Of a stretch of DNA of 64,000 bases, positions 13,601 to 23,975 are shown one piece after another. The notes beneath the pieces are model-generated. The model saw only the letters and a list, made by a program, of their open reading frames with translations, was not told the origin of the DNA and did not search any database. The position numbers and the translations under genes were made by a program. This DNA comes from Epiperipatus broadwayi (lineage: Eukaryota > Onychophora > Udeonychophora > Euonychophora > Peripatidae): assembly GCA_028023455.1 (NCBI GenBank), contig JAQFVV010006232.1:806001-870000 (forward strand), written 5' to 3'. Position 1 is the stretch's first letter. Each line of letters opens with the position of its first letter.

Positions 13601-14689
13601 TTATTTAAAGACAAAAATAAATCCACTTTCATTTGCTGTTCATACTCTTATATGGATCATAGATTAGACCTTATAACTATAAGGGCTAATATTAGCCAAA
13701 ATGTTATTGTGACTTTATTTTAATTATTTTATATTTAAATTCAATAAAATTTTAATAAAATTATATTAATCATTGTTTTAATCTGCAATTAATATATAAG
13801 TTTTTGTTCCAGATGAAAGGTAATTATTTTTTTTTTGCAAACATGATTGACTATGTTACTATGGAATATTACATTAATGTAGTCAAACTCCATCTGTTTA
13901 TTACCTTTTAAATATTTCATATTTATCAGTTCTACAAAATTTTATCACTATGCACATCAAGCAGTTCCCTTTAAATTGAATGTTTCTCCAGCAACCCTTC
14001 ATAGAAAACAATGAAATAAAAGTTACTACTCACCTGGCTTGCCACTTAATGTGGGTTTGTGTTTTCTACTTTGATTTTACTCTCCTCTTGCTAAAAATAT
14101 CTTGGTATTACTTTATTAACTAAGATTGGATGTCTATCTGGATTGTCCATGAGATAGCTATCTCAAATAAATTCTTAAATTGATTAAAAAATTTTCAAAT
14201 TTACCTCTCCTGGTATCAATCCCAGGCTGTAGTTATGGCAAATAAATACAATATCATTGAATCATAGTCCTCTCTTATATGTGGGTGTATGTATTTTGTG
14301 AATGAATAAAGCTTGTCTATGGTTGAGGAATATGTAACCAATTGCAATAAAAGATTTTGTTTTGATTATGTTTAAGTAATTTTAAACTTATTTAAGAAAT
14401 AAAAATAATGGAACATATTTTATGAATAAATTGAATAAATTAATGAAAACACAATTAAACTATTTAAAGATTTACAAAGTATAAAAAAATAGAGGAAATC
14501 ATATTTAAATGAAATCACATACAAATTACATGCTATTTAAATTTTATTTCTTAATTACATATATTATTGGATAATGTAAAAATATTATAAGCCAGTTATA
14601 TGATTAATATTGATGTAATAAATATTTTACAGGTTAACTGCAGTTCATTATATATATTTGTATGCTTTAACATTTTTAATATATGTGTT
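7601..14689. other. AT-rich DNA without recognisable genes
   Basis: About 7 kb with no coding region I can support. The short ORFs at 9448-9678, 10152-10334 and 12034-12222 have no family motifs, and their composition follows the AT-rich background. Minor items inside are a (GT)9-like run at 9091-9106, a degenerate 80-base repeat with ATTACAATTTTGG at 10240-10320, and a pair of direct repeats listed separately. Confidence 0.6.
10621..10903. repeat. Pair of roughly 50-base direct repeats 230 bases apart
   Basis: CTTGCAATTGTAAYAAA, then ATAGTGARCATTATTTAAAA and CATTCCC, occurs at 10621-10670 and again at 10851-10903 in the same orientation. The intervening AT-rich DNA is only weakly similar, so this may be an old local duplication or the ends of a degraded element. 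Confidence 0.5.
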
Positions 14690-15110
14690 TCACTGAAATC
14701 TTACTTATGGATCTGAGGTTTGTATACTTAATAGAAAGGCAATACAAAGTCTTCAGACTACTCATATAAATATGGAAAGTTATAGGATAGGAGTAACAAT
14801 TAATGATTGAAAACAAAATACATTGATGTGAGAACAAAGAGGTAATATTAACATTATTGAAAGAATTGAGATTGAAATGTAGTTGTGCCAGAAATATTTC
14901 TAAAAGAGATAATAATAAGTGGATTGAATACTTAAACTAGAACCAAGGAATGTAAAAGACCTAGAAAGAAGACCACATGTGAGAATGAATGAAATAAGAA
15001 AGTTTTCTGGTGTGGGGTAGAGAAGAGATGCTAGAAATTAGAGAATTGGGTTAAATGTGAAAAGACCTTCATTCTGCTGTGGATCAATAGTGGTTAAAAT
15101 GATGATGATG
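14690..15110 (+). pseudogene. LINE 3' end: end of the reverse transcriptase ORF
   Basis: Read across frames, the region gives LTYGSEVCILNRKAIQ, then LQTTHINMESYRIGV, then IIERIEIEM, then LEPRNVKDLERRPHVRM, followed by a (GAT)n stretch. This is the usual ending of an APE-type non-LTR retrotransposon protein: tYGsE-W-l, then RiaGvt-rdr, then RWIKRVmELEP-GrRprGRPkmRW, followed by a simple-repeat tail. Many stops and frame breaks show it is old. Only the last 400 or so bases remain, as expected from 5' truncation during insertion. The clade is RTE-like by eye only. Confidence 0.7.
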
Positions 15111-16287
15111 TTTTAACATGATCTCAAATCAGTACAAAGTGATGCAATATTGATTGCTTTCCAATGGGAGATCATGACTGAGAATAAAATAAATAAACAG
15201 CTAAAACTAAGCATTTTCTTTACAGAAGATATTAATAAATATTATAATAAAGTATCAAATAAATAAAAATATTTGCAATTTTGGTTTCATTGATATAGAT
15301 ATCATAAAACTTACCGTTAACTTCATTATTATATTTTTCTCAGCCACTAGATAATTATATTCATTTATGAGTAGCTGCTAATACATATAATCTGATCTAC
15401 ATATGCATGGAGATATATATACTCACCATATGTATATATGTCAGCGGTGAGTCCTATACAAAATATAAATCATCTATTATATACTCATAAATATACAGAC
15501 GCATATAAACATATACATAACCACGTATAAATAAAATTCGAATACTAAAACTTATTAGAAATGGGTAAATAATAAAACAAAACAGACCGGAAAACTATAT
15601 TTAAAAAAAAAAAAACCTGTAATAAAAGCAGAACACTTTTCTGTTTTATTAATATCTTCAATGGAACCCAAGTCAAAAGTTATTTCTTTTGTTTTTAATT
15701 TTTTTACTACAGACAAAATTGAAGTTATTTTATATTTTTAATAGTCAAAAATTAATATGTCATACAACATTTAGTTATTACATTTATTGCACTGCATTAA
15801 AATCAAAATCAATGACAAAAGGTCACGTGATTTTTTTTTTCTACTTTACAAACGTTTATTAAAATCTATAGCAACTTAATATATTAAAATGCAAATAGAC
15901 AACTTTTTTTTTATTTATTTATGAAAAGTTACGCTAAAAAAACGGATTTAAAAAACTACATTTTGAATAAATGCATAATTAAGTTTTACAGATTGTTATA
16001 TGATATACCTAACCTTTAAATACATTTAAAAAAAAAACCGTTAAAAAAAATCTAAAGTAATATATAAATTCAACCTCTATTTAAGGAATTAATGCATTAA
16101 TTAAAAAAATTAATTGACTAAAGTGCCAGAAGGAATGTTTTTATTTAATTTTAAATCTATTCTTGGTATATCTGAAAAATGAATATTACTAGAAGAAATT
16201 AAAGATTTGACAATCACACCGGTACACACATGGACGTATATACCTATCCACACATACATATGTATACAAAATTAAGATCAGCAAACA
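15111..16287. other. AT-rich DNA without recognisable genes
   Basis: No coding or RNA feature seen. Several A or T homopolymer runs of 8-13 bases are present. Confidence 0.55.
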
Positions 16288-16339
16288 GATATAGATAGAT
16301 AGATAGATAGATAGATAGGTAGGTAGGTAGGTAGGTAGG

Positions 16340-16371
<32 letters not shown>

Positions 16372-16412
16372 TAGACATATATATAGATAGATGGATAGAT
16401 AGATAGATAGAT
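16288..16412. repeat. GATA / GGTA / GACA compound microsatellite
   Basis: An ordered array of tetranucleotides: (GATA)n, then (GGTA)n, then (GATA)n, then (GACA)n, then degenerate GATA and GATG units. Point variants of the same tetramer have expanded locally, typical of replication slippage. Confidence 0.95.
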
Positions 16413-17311
16413 TAATGAACTGATAAAATGATAGATATTAAATAACAAGTACATATATCACAGGTTTACATAAGCATTATGTATAAATAAAGTATCTAGA
16501 CAATTATGTATAAAGATTCATTTGATAAAAAAGCAAAGAAGTAGATAAGTAAGCAAGAATGGATCTAAAAAAAACAAGATACATATCTGATGAGAAGATA
16601 GTCAAACAGATAATATTAGGCAGCTAAGTAAGTATATGATCAAGAATGTAGAATGAATGGATGGATAGGATAGACAGTAAATTAATTGTGTTAGAAAAGT
16701 AATATTCGCCAGCATATTGATAAATTTAGGGGTGATCAAAATATCCTAATTGACTATAGATTATGACATTTTTTAAAATAAATTTTCTAACTTTAATAAG
16801 AAAGTGGTTTTCAGTTTGAAGATTTGATTTTGCCCTATTTATTTTTGCTTCAACGTATCTATCGTTTTTCAAAAAAAAAAAATCATTTCCGTTGGTTGCA
16901 TCTAAGACTCTAATTTGTAATTGTTAATTATGTCTACAGTTACATCTTTTATTGACTGATTATTACTGTTTCTGTCAATTTTTTTTTCAACTGGAAACTT
17001 TAATCAATTTATTTAAAAAATAAATTAATAATGATGAAGTCCAAAATAATCAGTTTTGTTAACACTTTATAAATGCAGCTTATGCGTCAAAGATGAAATG
17101 AATCTTGCAAACCTATAGCTTTAATTAAGCAAAAAAAAAAAAGTACTTTTAATATTGATTATTTATTAGACAAGGGAAGAATAGTTAAACTTTAACGAAG
17201 TAAAATAAAATAATAGTACTGTATTTTACTATTTTGAAATAAGCTAAGATGAAATCTATACAATAAAAAATACTCGCGTGGTAGAGTTGTTTATTTTTTT
17301 CATGTGTCAAA

Positions 17312-17383
17312 TGCATTGACCTGGAAGCGAACACGAATCAGTTGCTTGGAAGGCAGCTATGCTAACCAGTAGGCCACCAACGC
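17312..17383 (-). pseudogene. tRNA-Gly(TCC)-derived pseudogene or SINE head
   Basis: On the minus strand 72 bases line up with metazoan tRNA-Gly. The 5' acceptor strand is GCGTTGG, the D-arm text is ACTGGTTAGCATAGCTGCC, and CTTCCAAG gives the anticodon TCC. The 3' acceptor strand TCAATGC can still pair with the 5' strand using G-U pairs. The D loop has changed (GGCCTACTGG for GGTATAGTGG) and the T stem is broken (CGTG against CCAG). It is therefore a decayed copy or the tRNA-derived head of a SINE. An adjacent partial second copy supports the SINE reading. Confidence 0.75.
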
Positions 17384-17420
17384 TTGACAAGAGTTATTAT
17401 TATTATTATATATGTCAAAG

Positions 17421-17452
17421 CATTGACCAGGAAGTGAACCCGGGCCAGCTAC
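17421..17452 (-). repeat. Second tRNA-Gly-like 3' half
   Basis: Minus-strand text CTGGCCCGGGTTCACTTCC then TGGTCAATG matches the T-arm and 3' acceptor strand of tRNA-Gly. The B-box-like GGTTCACTTCC survives. Both this and the neighbouring copy continue into TTTGACAYA on the minus strand, so they share a tail beyond the tRNA part, as a SINE family would. Confidence 0.6.
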
Positions 17453-18384
17453 TTATTTATTTTGAAAGCATTCTAACGATAGATGGTTTTATTGTTGTTT
17501 TGAGTTACACATGACTTTTGTTTTTTTTTGAAGAGGGAATTTACTACGATCGTTCAAAACAAAAAAAAATTTTTTTTTTTCAACAATTAATTTATTTCCA
17601 TTAAAAAAAAAAAAAAATCAATCATTTTGAGTCTATATATATAAGCACTTCATTATTGTAATGATTAATACATTAACCTACCAAGGCTCCTAGGAATTAA
17701 ATCAATATAGAATTTAGATATTTTATTCAGACAGCTGATGACCTCTGAGAAAAGTTGAGAATCTAATTTTTTAAAAAATAAAATTTAATGGCCAACTTAA
17801 CCAGAAGTAGCAATTATTTAGAGACTTCAAAAAAAAAGGAAATGTTTTGATCACAATGTTGTATAGAATAATAATGGTTAATGTTTTTTTTTCTTTATTA
17901 TTTCTCTGCTGAAAAAGTTTTTATCTTGCAGCAATTTATTGATACTTGTTTTATTAATAATTTATAGAAATCAAGACATTTTTTTTTGTCACAGTTGTGA
18001 AATATAATTAAAGTGATTGACATATGGTTTAATATATAGTACTTTTTTGTTACAAGTAAGATACTATTAAAATGCTCACATAAAATTACAAGAAAATATT
18101 GTTTCAGTGACTATAGTTATCAATAATTAGTTTACCAGTGTTTTAAAACATTATCAAATTATTCATAATAATACTATATGTTCAGTATAATAAATGTTGA
18201 AATGTCTTAATTTTGAGAAAGTACATAATGATTGTATGATACGTCATGAGTAATCTCACACATATACTGTTTCTATTCCTGAGAAACCTAATAAAATATT
18301 AGTCAAAAAAAATTTATGTCTCATAAAATTATACTCACCTGATTAAATTATTTAATTATTTATATATACCTAATGTTAATTGAC
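17453..18384. other. AT-rich DNA without recognisable genes
   Basis: No ORF or RNA feature I can support; homopolymer A/T runs only. Confidence 0.55.
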
Positions 18385-18809
18385 TAAATGAAAAACAGCC
18401 TTACTTTTTCTAGTTCACAGTTATACTTTCTTATATCATTTTCAAATCTTTTCTGCACCATTTTACAAAATTCAAGATATTCAATCCTTTTCAATGCATC
18501 ATTTTTGTATATGTTCATATTCCTTCTTTTCTTCATAAATTCTCTAGTCTCAGTAGAAATTTAATTGGTCAATTGCTGCTTTATTTCTACCAGCTATCTT
18601 TGTTGCAGTTTTTAAAAGTGTAGCAGTTATTTTTTATTAATTTCATTCAAATCTGAATCATGTTCAAAATTATTAATACTTGAAACCGATTTGTAAGTTC
18701 TAATTTAAATTCATTAGAGTGTTTCTGAAGATTAGGAATATCAACTGTAAATATGTTTTTCTTAATAATTTTTGTCTCTCTAGTTTTACATTAACATGTA
18801 CCTTACATC
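18385..18809 (-). pseudogene. LINE remnant, region after the endonuclease
   Basis: This is the downstream part of the minus-strand LINE that begins near 27350. The two parts are separated by the LTR element at 18810-26669. On the minus strand the text starts CKVHVNVKLERQKLLRKT, continuing the frame that ends DHLLVR on the far side, and later reads TATKIAGRNKAAID, a linker seen between the endonuclease and RT of such LINEs. Further on the frames are broken. The RT itself is not visible, so the LINE was truncated or decayed before reaching it. Confidence 0.75.
18806..18809. repeat. Left target-site duplication of LTR element 1
   Basis: CATC lies directly before the TG of the left LTR, and CATC follows the CA of the right LTR (26670-26673). 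An extra shared A would make it 5 bases (ACATC) if the LTR ended one base earlier. Confidence 0.75.
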
Positions 18810-19513
18810 TGAAACAGTAAGGTCTGCTTTGCAGATCTTCGTTTCACCTTTTCTCACCTACTTCCTACCCTCATACCTTAGTTTGAACCCCAATCTATCG
18901 TAGTGTGTCTGCAATATACTTATATACCGAAAATCCCGCCTAATTTTAAACCACGAGCACAATGCTCATATTATATATATAAGTTATTCCCAAATAAAAT
19001 AAAATATTATGAATTATGTATTTGTTCACATAATTTACATTTATTAAAAAGTAAGTTATATAAGTCGTAATTGCGCACACACTATGATATCCATTTTAAA
19101 ACATATCAAAATTATAAATTGTTAGTTATTACCATCATAATATATTTTGATTTAAAATAAAATTCATTTAGTAAATATTCGTTTAGTAGATAGATTCAAA
19201 TATTACAATTTAAAATAAAATAATTTTCGTTTTATTTAATAAAAATCATCCCAAATATTTCTGTTAAAATAAATGAGGGACAATAGTTTAATTATATAAG
19301 TTTATCTAAAAACAGCAGCTGTCCACTTAAGTTTTCTTTAATTAGTAGCAGTAATTTTAATTAAATCTAGTTTGTAATTCGAATGTCGATGGGGAAGTTA
19401 ACAAAAGAAATTAATTAATGTTGAATTCCTTTAGACATTCGGATAGATTTAATTACAGCAGATAAGTCCAATAATTTTGTACGCTCCAGGGCAAGTCTAT
19501 TGTTAAATTTTAC

Positions 19514-19522
19514 TATAAAAAG
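19514..19522 (+). promoter_or_regulatory. LTR TATA box
   Basis: TATAAAAAG sits 704 bases into the LTR. The same position is TATAAAAAG at 24707-24715 and TATAAAAAG at 30313-30321 in the other LTRs. It would place transcription start near 19545, in TTTTGTTCTCC. The start itself is inferred. Confidence 0.6.
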
Positions 19523-19645
19523 GATGGTTTTCTTTTGTTCTCCATCCTAAGCTTTTAAAGAATTCTGAGTTGTCTAAAGTTTTCTGAGTTGTTCTAAGAT
19601 TCTAATAATTTGCTAACCTTGACATGTCCGAGTAGAGGCGTTAAG

Positions 19646-19741
19646 ATGGCTATGTCCCCTCAGAATAGCCAGCTGCTGCTCCATACCATCAGAAGTTATC
19701 ACACGGACCCCGGAACTGCTGCTGCCACTGCCAAAATATGA
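19646..19741 (+). CDS. 31-codon leader ORF in the LTR, uncertain
   Basis: The first ATG well placed downstream of the TATA box (context TTAAGATGG, purine at -3 and G at +4) opens a 31-codon frame beginning MAMSPQNSQ and ending AKI. It remains open in the 3' LTR (24836-24931) with a few replacements, but a one-base deletion shifts its end in the third LTR. A possible splice donor, AGAGGTAACC, follows about 65 bases later. It may be a leader ORF upstream of the main ORF or chance. Confidence 0.25.
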   Translation: MAMSPQNSQLLLHTIRSYHTDPGTAAATAKI

Positions 19742-21501
19742 ACATTCCAGATTTTGCTGCTGAATTATAAAACCTGCCGAACATCTACCTGCAAATGCGT
19801 TTCCAGAGGTAACCCAAATTAACCCAAGAGCTCTTGTGATTCCTAACTAACATGCTATAGCTATTTAACATTGTTTTCTTATATTTCACAACTTCATTAT
19901 GTATTTCTTTCATGTATTTAAATATACTCAACATTTTGCTCTCTATCCTTGGGTTAATATTTTCTATTTATAAAGCTTTCTTTTATTGTATTATGATAAT
20001 GTGTCAGAATCGTCTTTGACCGAGTGAACTATTCCCTCTATTGAAAGTAAGACGCCGCTATTAAGGCATATTTTACATTTATAATTTTCCCAATTTTATT
20101 ATCTTGCAAATCACTTGTTCGAGGGCAATTCTTTTCTTTAATGTAATGTAATCACATAGTTTAAAATCTACATGCTATTGATTTTAATCTAATATAAGAG
20201 TATGTGTGAAGTCAATGATTTAAATGTGTCCCCAAATGCATGATTGCTTATATAAATCTATACTTACTTTTCAAACCTGCAAGCATGCATTTTCCTATTT
20301 TAATTACCGTGTTCTACTTTCATTATAAAGTTCATCATTGACGTCGAGAATGTGCGGACCCTCTTAAATGAATTTCGGGGAATTTGATTGGGCATTTCTC
20401 TTAATCCGAGTAAAACCCATTTAATATGTTTTTATATATACTAGTCTCACATTGCTGGTACATGAATTGGTTATTGAGACCGCTTTGTTTTATTTTTCCA
20501 AGGATTCTTTACACGGCTAAGGCCGTTCTCTCCACGCTTGCAGTGTCCAGGCAGAGGGTGTCCCAAATGACACCCCTGGGAATTAAATGCAATCATCACA
20601 CAGTCACTAAGTTTCAGCTGTTCATCAAAATACTTTCCTACGGGTTAGCGGTGAGATGCCCTCCGTAGTTATTCCGGATCTTCAATATTGTTTCATTTTA
20701 TATTTATTTTCAAAGCATCCGTGACTTAAACGAGTCACACCCTCCAACTTTATAAATTCACTATCAGCAATACTGACCTCCCAATACAAATCTATTATTA
20801 TTATTCTCAAATAAATGCTTTGATCCCATTCTCATGTTTGCTTAGTAAGCTTTAGTCCGTACTATTCTCGAAATCAATAAATATTTTAGAACATTTAATT
20901 TCAAATATTGTCTTAAACTTGTCTATTTACTCAAAGCACCTCGCACATGTTCCTATCATGTCAAGCACATTATCGTAACACTATTAGCCCAAGGAATAGA
21001 ATATATCACTCTGTTTTAAAACCTTTTGTCATTACTGAAATATAAATGCCAACAATTATTTAATACGCGTCCCTGTCTCATATAAGCAGACAGTGGTGTT
21101 ATATATATATATAAATAAATTGTGTAAAATTATTTAAAACTAAATTTTATCTCTTATTTTATTTGATTCCTATCACTGTCTCGGTCTATATATATATATA
21201 TTTTCTGCATTTCTTTTATAAATCCATAGACGTTAATTAGCCACCCAAACTTATCTTAGTATAGAGTCTTTTGTTTCTCCCTGACCACCAGGCACTGGTA
21301 AAAGGTTATACTAGTTGTAGCATCAGATGCATTATCACGTAGGTGGCGCTGTGAAATTTGGACTTTAGATTCGAACTTAGTATATCTAGAAGGCAACCCC
21401 TCCTAGAATGTTCAGTTTAGTGTCTGGGGTTTGAATTATGCAGTGTGTTAGCGAGATAGACGATTCTGACCGTTACATAGTAAATTTTTTTTTCGGGTCC
21501 A

Positions 21502-21527
21502 TGGCTTGCCCAAACGTGGAGCCTCGA
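21502..21527 (+). other. Possible primer-binding site, tRNA-Lys-like
   Basis: TGGCTTGCCCAAACGTGGAG followed by CCTCGAA resembles the complement of the 3' end of animal tRNA-Lys(CTT), TGGCGCCCAACGTGGGGC then TCGAA, with a 2-base insertion and single-base differences. The second element has the same sequence near 32292. It starts 24 bases after the LTR instead of immediately, so this is a tentative call. Confidence 0.3.
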
Positions 21528-21529
21528 AT

Positions 21530-21590
21530 ATTTAAACACCCACATCCCTGTAGATCTTAATTATTTAAACACCCACATCCCTGTAGCTTA
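21530..21590 (+). repeat. Tandem 33-base leader repeat
   Basis: ATTTAAACACCCACATCCC then TGTAG occurs twice, 33 bases apart, just after the putative primer-binding site. The second element has the same duplication near 32321-32378, so it predates both insertions. Confidence 0.7.
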
Positions 21591-22826
21591 ATTTTAGCAT
21601 ATTGTTTTCGCATTTAATCACTCAAATCCTTTATATTTTGATATATAATATTTTTCAAACTCTATATTATCTATTTGCGTGTATATTTTATATATTTTGT
21701 TTGACTCGAGCATTCAATTACTTATCCTATATAATCAGAACTTGTCCAAACATGCTATAGTGCGATACGAGCCATCTGTATTATCTGTATTTATTGTTTC
21801 ACTTAAATCACGCTATGTACGCATAGCGTAAATTACTTAAATATTGTCCCAAGTGAATATTGTGCCAATCTATGAAGATTTCAAATATTGTATTTTTCTA
21901 TCAAATTAAAGTTTTATGGGCTCAATGCGCAATATAGCATAATGATAATTTTGTACGGTAATGACCTAGATATAATGGGCTATCGTATGGAATTCAGAAA
22001 TAATTATAAATCAAATGTTGTAATCAATATAAAAAAAAAATGCGAATGTTTTAACGAGTGCCTGTAGTTAAATGGAATAGTTATTAAAATTAATTTTGGG
22101 AAGCTAACAGTCTATGGATATTTTTAACTGGTGACATGGCGCCCAAGGGTAATTTCACTAAACGGAGTTACTTCTAAAATAAATTTTGTCACCAGGCTCA
22201 ATTCTTTTGTATGTAATTTGTTTTTTTCCAACACGTGTAAATTTTTCTTAGACCAAATAATGAGACGTGAATCGGATCAATAATTATGTAAATAGAAATA
22301 TATATGTATGCTAATCTTAAATAAGAAGGAACGAAATAATTATACCCCGATCTAGCGAATGTTAAGATATATAAATAAAATTTGCTTGAGTTTAAAAATA
22401 TATTTTAGCGAAATATTTTGACAGGTAGAATTTAATAGATTTTATATATACAGGCAGTTAAAAATATATATGTTGGCAGCAGATTTAAGCGAGAAGTTTT
22501 GGCAGTAGTAAAAGGGCAGTAGTTGGGGTTTTAAGTGATAAATATAAAAGCAGCAATTAGGCCAACAGAACTGAGAGGGAGATATCCTATTAGCCATTAA
22601 TAAAATTGTAATTAAACGTAATAATCGCAGAGAATTAAACAAGGAAAAATAATAAGAGTAGTTTTTTTTACCGTATTAGTTTTAATAAGCTCAACGTAAA
22701 ACAGTTTAAACATTTTCTTTATCAGTGCTATACATTGTGTTTAAGAGTTTTTAGGATATATTAATATAGTTAGCAATAAAATAAAAGGAAAAAAAATCAT
22801 CATCGATCACGGTAACATCCAAGGCT

Positions 22827-23642
22827 ATGGAAAATACGGATACTAATGAGATCCAATTCCGGAATCTTATAGAGATGTGGGAGCAAAGTGAAGAAAGAGT
22901 GAGACGATGGGAAGAAGAGCAAATCTGCAGGAGAGCTGAGGAATGTAAAGAGTTGGCCAAACTCATCCACAAATTGGCACAAGTGAGAGAGGGACAGGAA
23001 GCCCTCCGACTTGCATTTGAAAAATGCTGCATGAAGAACAATAAAAGGGTCATTGAACCAAGAAAAGATGAAACAGACCTGAACTCGGTAGGGTCATTAA
23101 CAGATGAATCCCTGAACCAGAAATTAGAGTCCAATGATTCGGCAAATGAAAAAAATGATGTCCAGGACACCGGACCTCAAACCCAGCTAACCAAGCTTGT
23201 CAACATTAAAATATTCCATGAAGTAAAAAAATGTCCCAAACTTTATTTGGAAAGAGTACTTCCAGAAAATGATCCACCAGACATAGGACATCCAACCCAG
23301 CTAACCAAGCTTATCAATATTAAAATATTTTATGAAATAAAAAAATGTCCCAAACTATATTTAGACAGGATATTCCCAGCAAATGATATACGAGACCTAG
23401 GGCCTCAAACCCAGCTTACCACCAATATCGAAGTATTAAAAAAAAACAAGGGAAATATCCCACCTGATATAGCAAAAATATATCAACCGCATGAAGTACA
23501 GGAAGTGGCCGAATTCTTAACCAGTCTGGATTACAGTCTCTGGGCTAAAGAACCGCCAGACAAGGTAAAGAGACCTGATAATTGGAGACTGCACTTCTTA
23601 AAATATAAAGGCATGTATTACCCACCAGACCCAGGATTATAG
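22827..23642 (+). CDS. Intact 271-aa ORF of LTR element 1, function unknown
   Basis: This is the only long intact ORF in the window. The start context (AAGGCTATGG) has a purine at -3 and G at +4. Residues 10-65 are rich in Glu, Arg, Lys and Leu (EMWEQSEERVRRWEEEQ) and look like a coiled coil. Residues 70-113 are polar and probably disordered. Residues 114-151 and 152-189 are two copies of a 38-residue repeat containing PTQLTKLINIKIFYEIKKCP or a close variant, and a degenerate third copy starts at 190 (LGPQTQLT). The C-terminal part (216-271) has VAEFLTSLDYSLWA and ends KGMYYPPDPGL. I do not recognise the protein. Its place between LTRs suggests a gag-like or accessory role, but there is no CCHC zinc knuckle, protease or RT motif. 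The antisense ORF at 22751-23170 is a shadow. Composition is less AT-rich than its surroundings. Confidence 0.7.
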   Translation: MENTDTNEIQFRNLIEMWEQSEERVRRWEEEQICRRAEECKELAKLIHKLAQVREGQEALRLAFEKCCMKNNKRVIEPRKDETDLNSVGSLTDESLNQKLESNDSANEKNDVQDTGPQTQLTKLVNIKIFHEVKKCPKLYLERVLPENDPPDIGHPTQLTKLINIKIFYEIKKCPKLYLDRIFPANDIRDLGPQTQLTTNIEVLKKNKGNIPPDIAKIYQPHEVQEVAEFLTSLDYSLWAKEPPDKVKRPDNWRLHFLKYKGMYYPPDPGL

Positions 23643-23966
23643 TAGTTTTTTTTTTAAACAAAAAAAAAATAAAAAAATAAAAATGGACACGTCACAGGGT
23701 AATATATAAAGGAGATCGGATATAAACAGTGTTAAACTATTAATTTTTTAAATAAAATTTGGTTGAAGGGGGGGGAATAATAGAAAATGTTCGCTAGATG
23801 GTAGATTTATTAATATGATCCGGGTATATAATTCAGTTTCGTTTCTTCATTATATTTATATCCTGTACATTATGGGTTATCTTGTAAATTTTTTTTATGC
23901 AGGCTTCATAGGTGGACACTTGTTGTAAGATCTTTTTTTTTAACAATTTTTTTTTGTTCCATCACT

Positions 23967-23975
23967 AAGGGAATG
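23967..23975 (+). other. Short purine-rich tract before the 3' LTR
   Basis: AAGGGAATG lies directly before the TG of the 3' LTR, where a polypurine tract is expected. It is short and contains a T. A longer purine run (GAAGGGGGGGGAATAATAG) lies about 200 bases upstream. Confidence 0.35.

Larger units (their letters stand above)
18810..21477 (+). repeat. 5' LTR of element 1
   Basis: 2668 bases, TG...CA. Compared with the 3' LTR it lacks 26 bases (the TTTTGTTTGGATCTATTTAC region present at about 24295-24320), which accounts for the whole length difference. Most other differences I checked are single substitutions, many at CpG. It contains a TATA box, a short ORF and possible AATAAA polyadenylation signals near 20813 and 20876. 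An 80-codon open frame at 20426-20668 is also open in the other two LTRs, but I see no sign of protein constraint. Confidence 0.85.

Noticed and set aside
17312-17383. Functional tRNA-Gly gene
   Set aside because: The T stem does not pair and the D loop is altered; a partial duplicate lies next to it.
20426-20668. 80-codon frame open in all three LTRs (also 25618-25923 and 31220-31462)
   Set aside because: The LTRs are recent copies, so shared openness is expected. Replacements are unconstrained (CpG transitions change T/I, R/H, P/T, A/V), and no domain or start context supports it.
22751-23170. 139-codon minus-strand ORF opposite the main ORF of LTR element 1
   Set aside because: It is the antisense shadow of 22827-23642; the sense frame is longer, has a good start context and an internal protein repeat.
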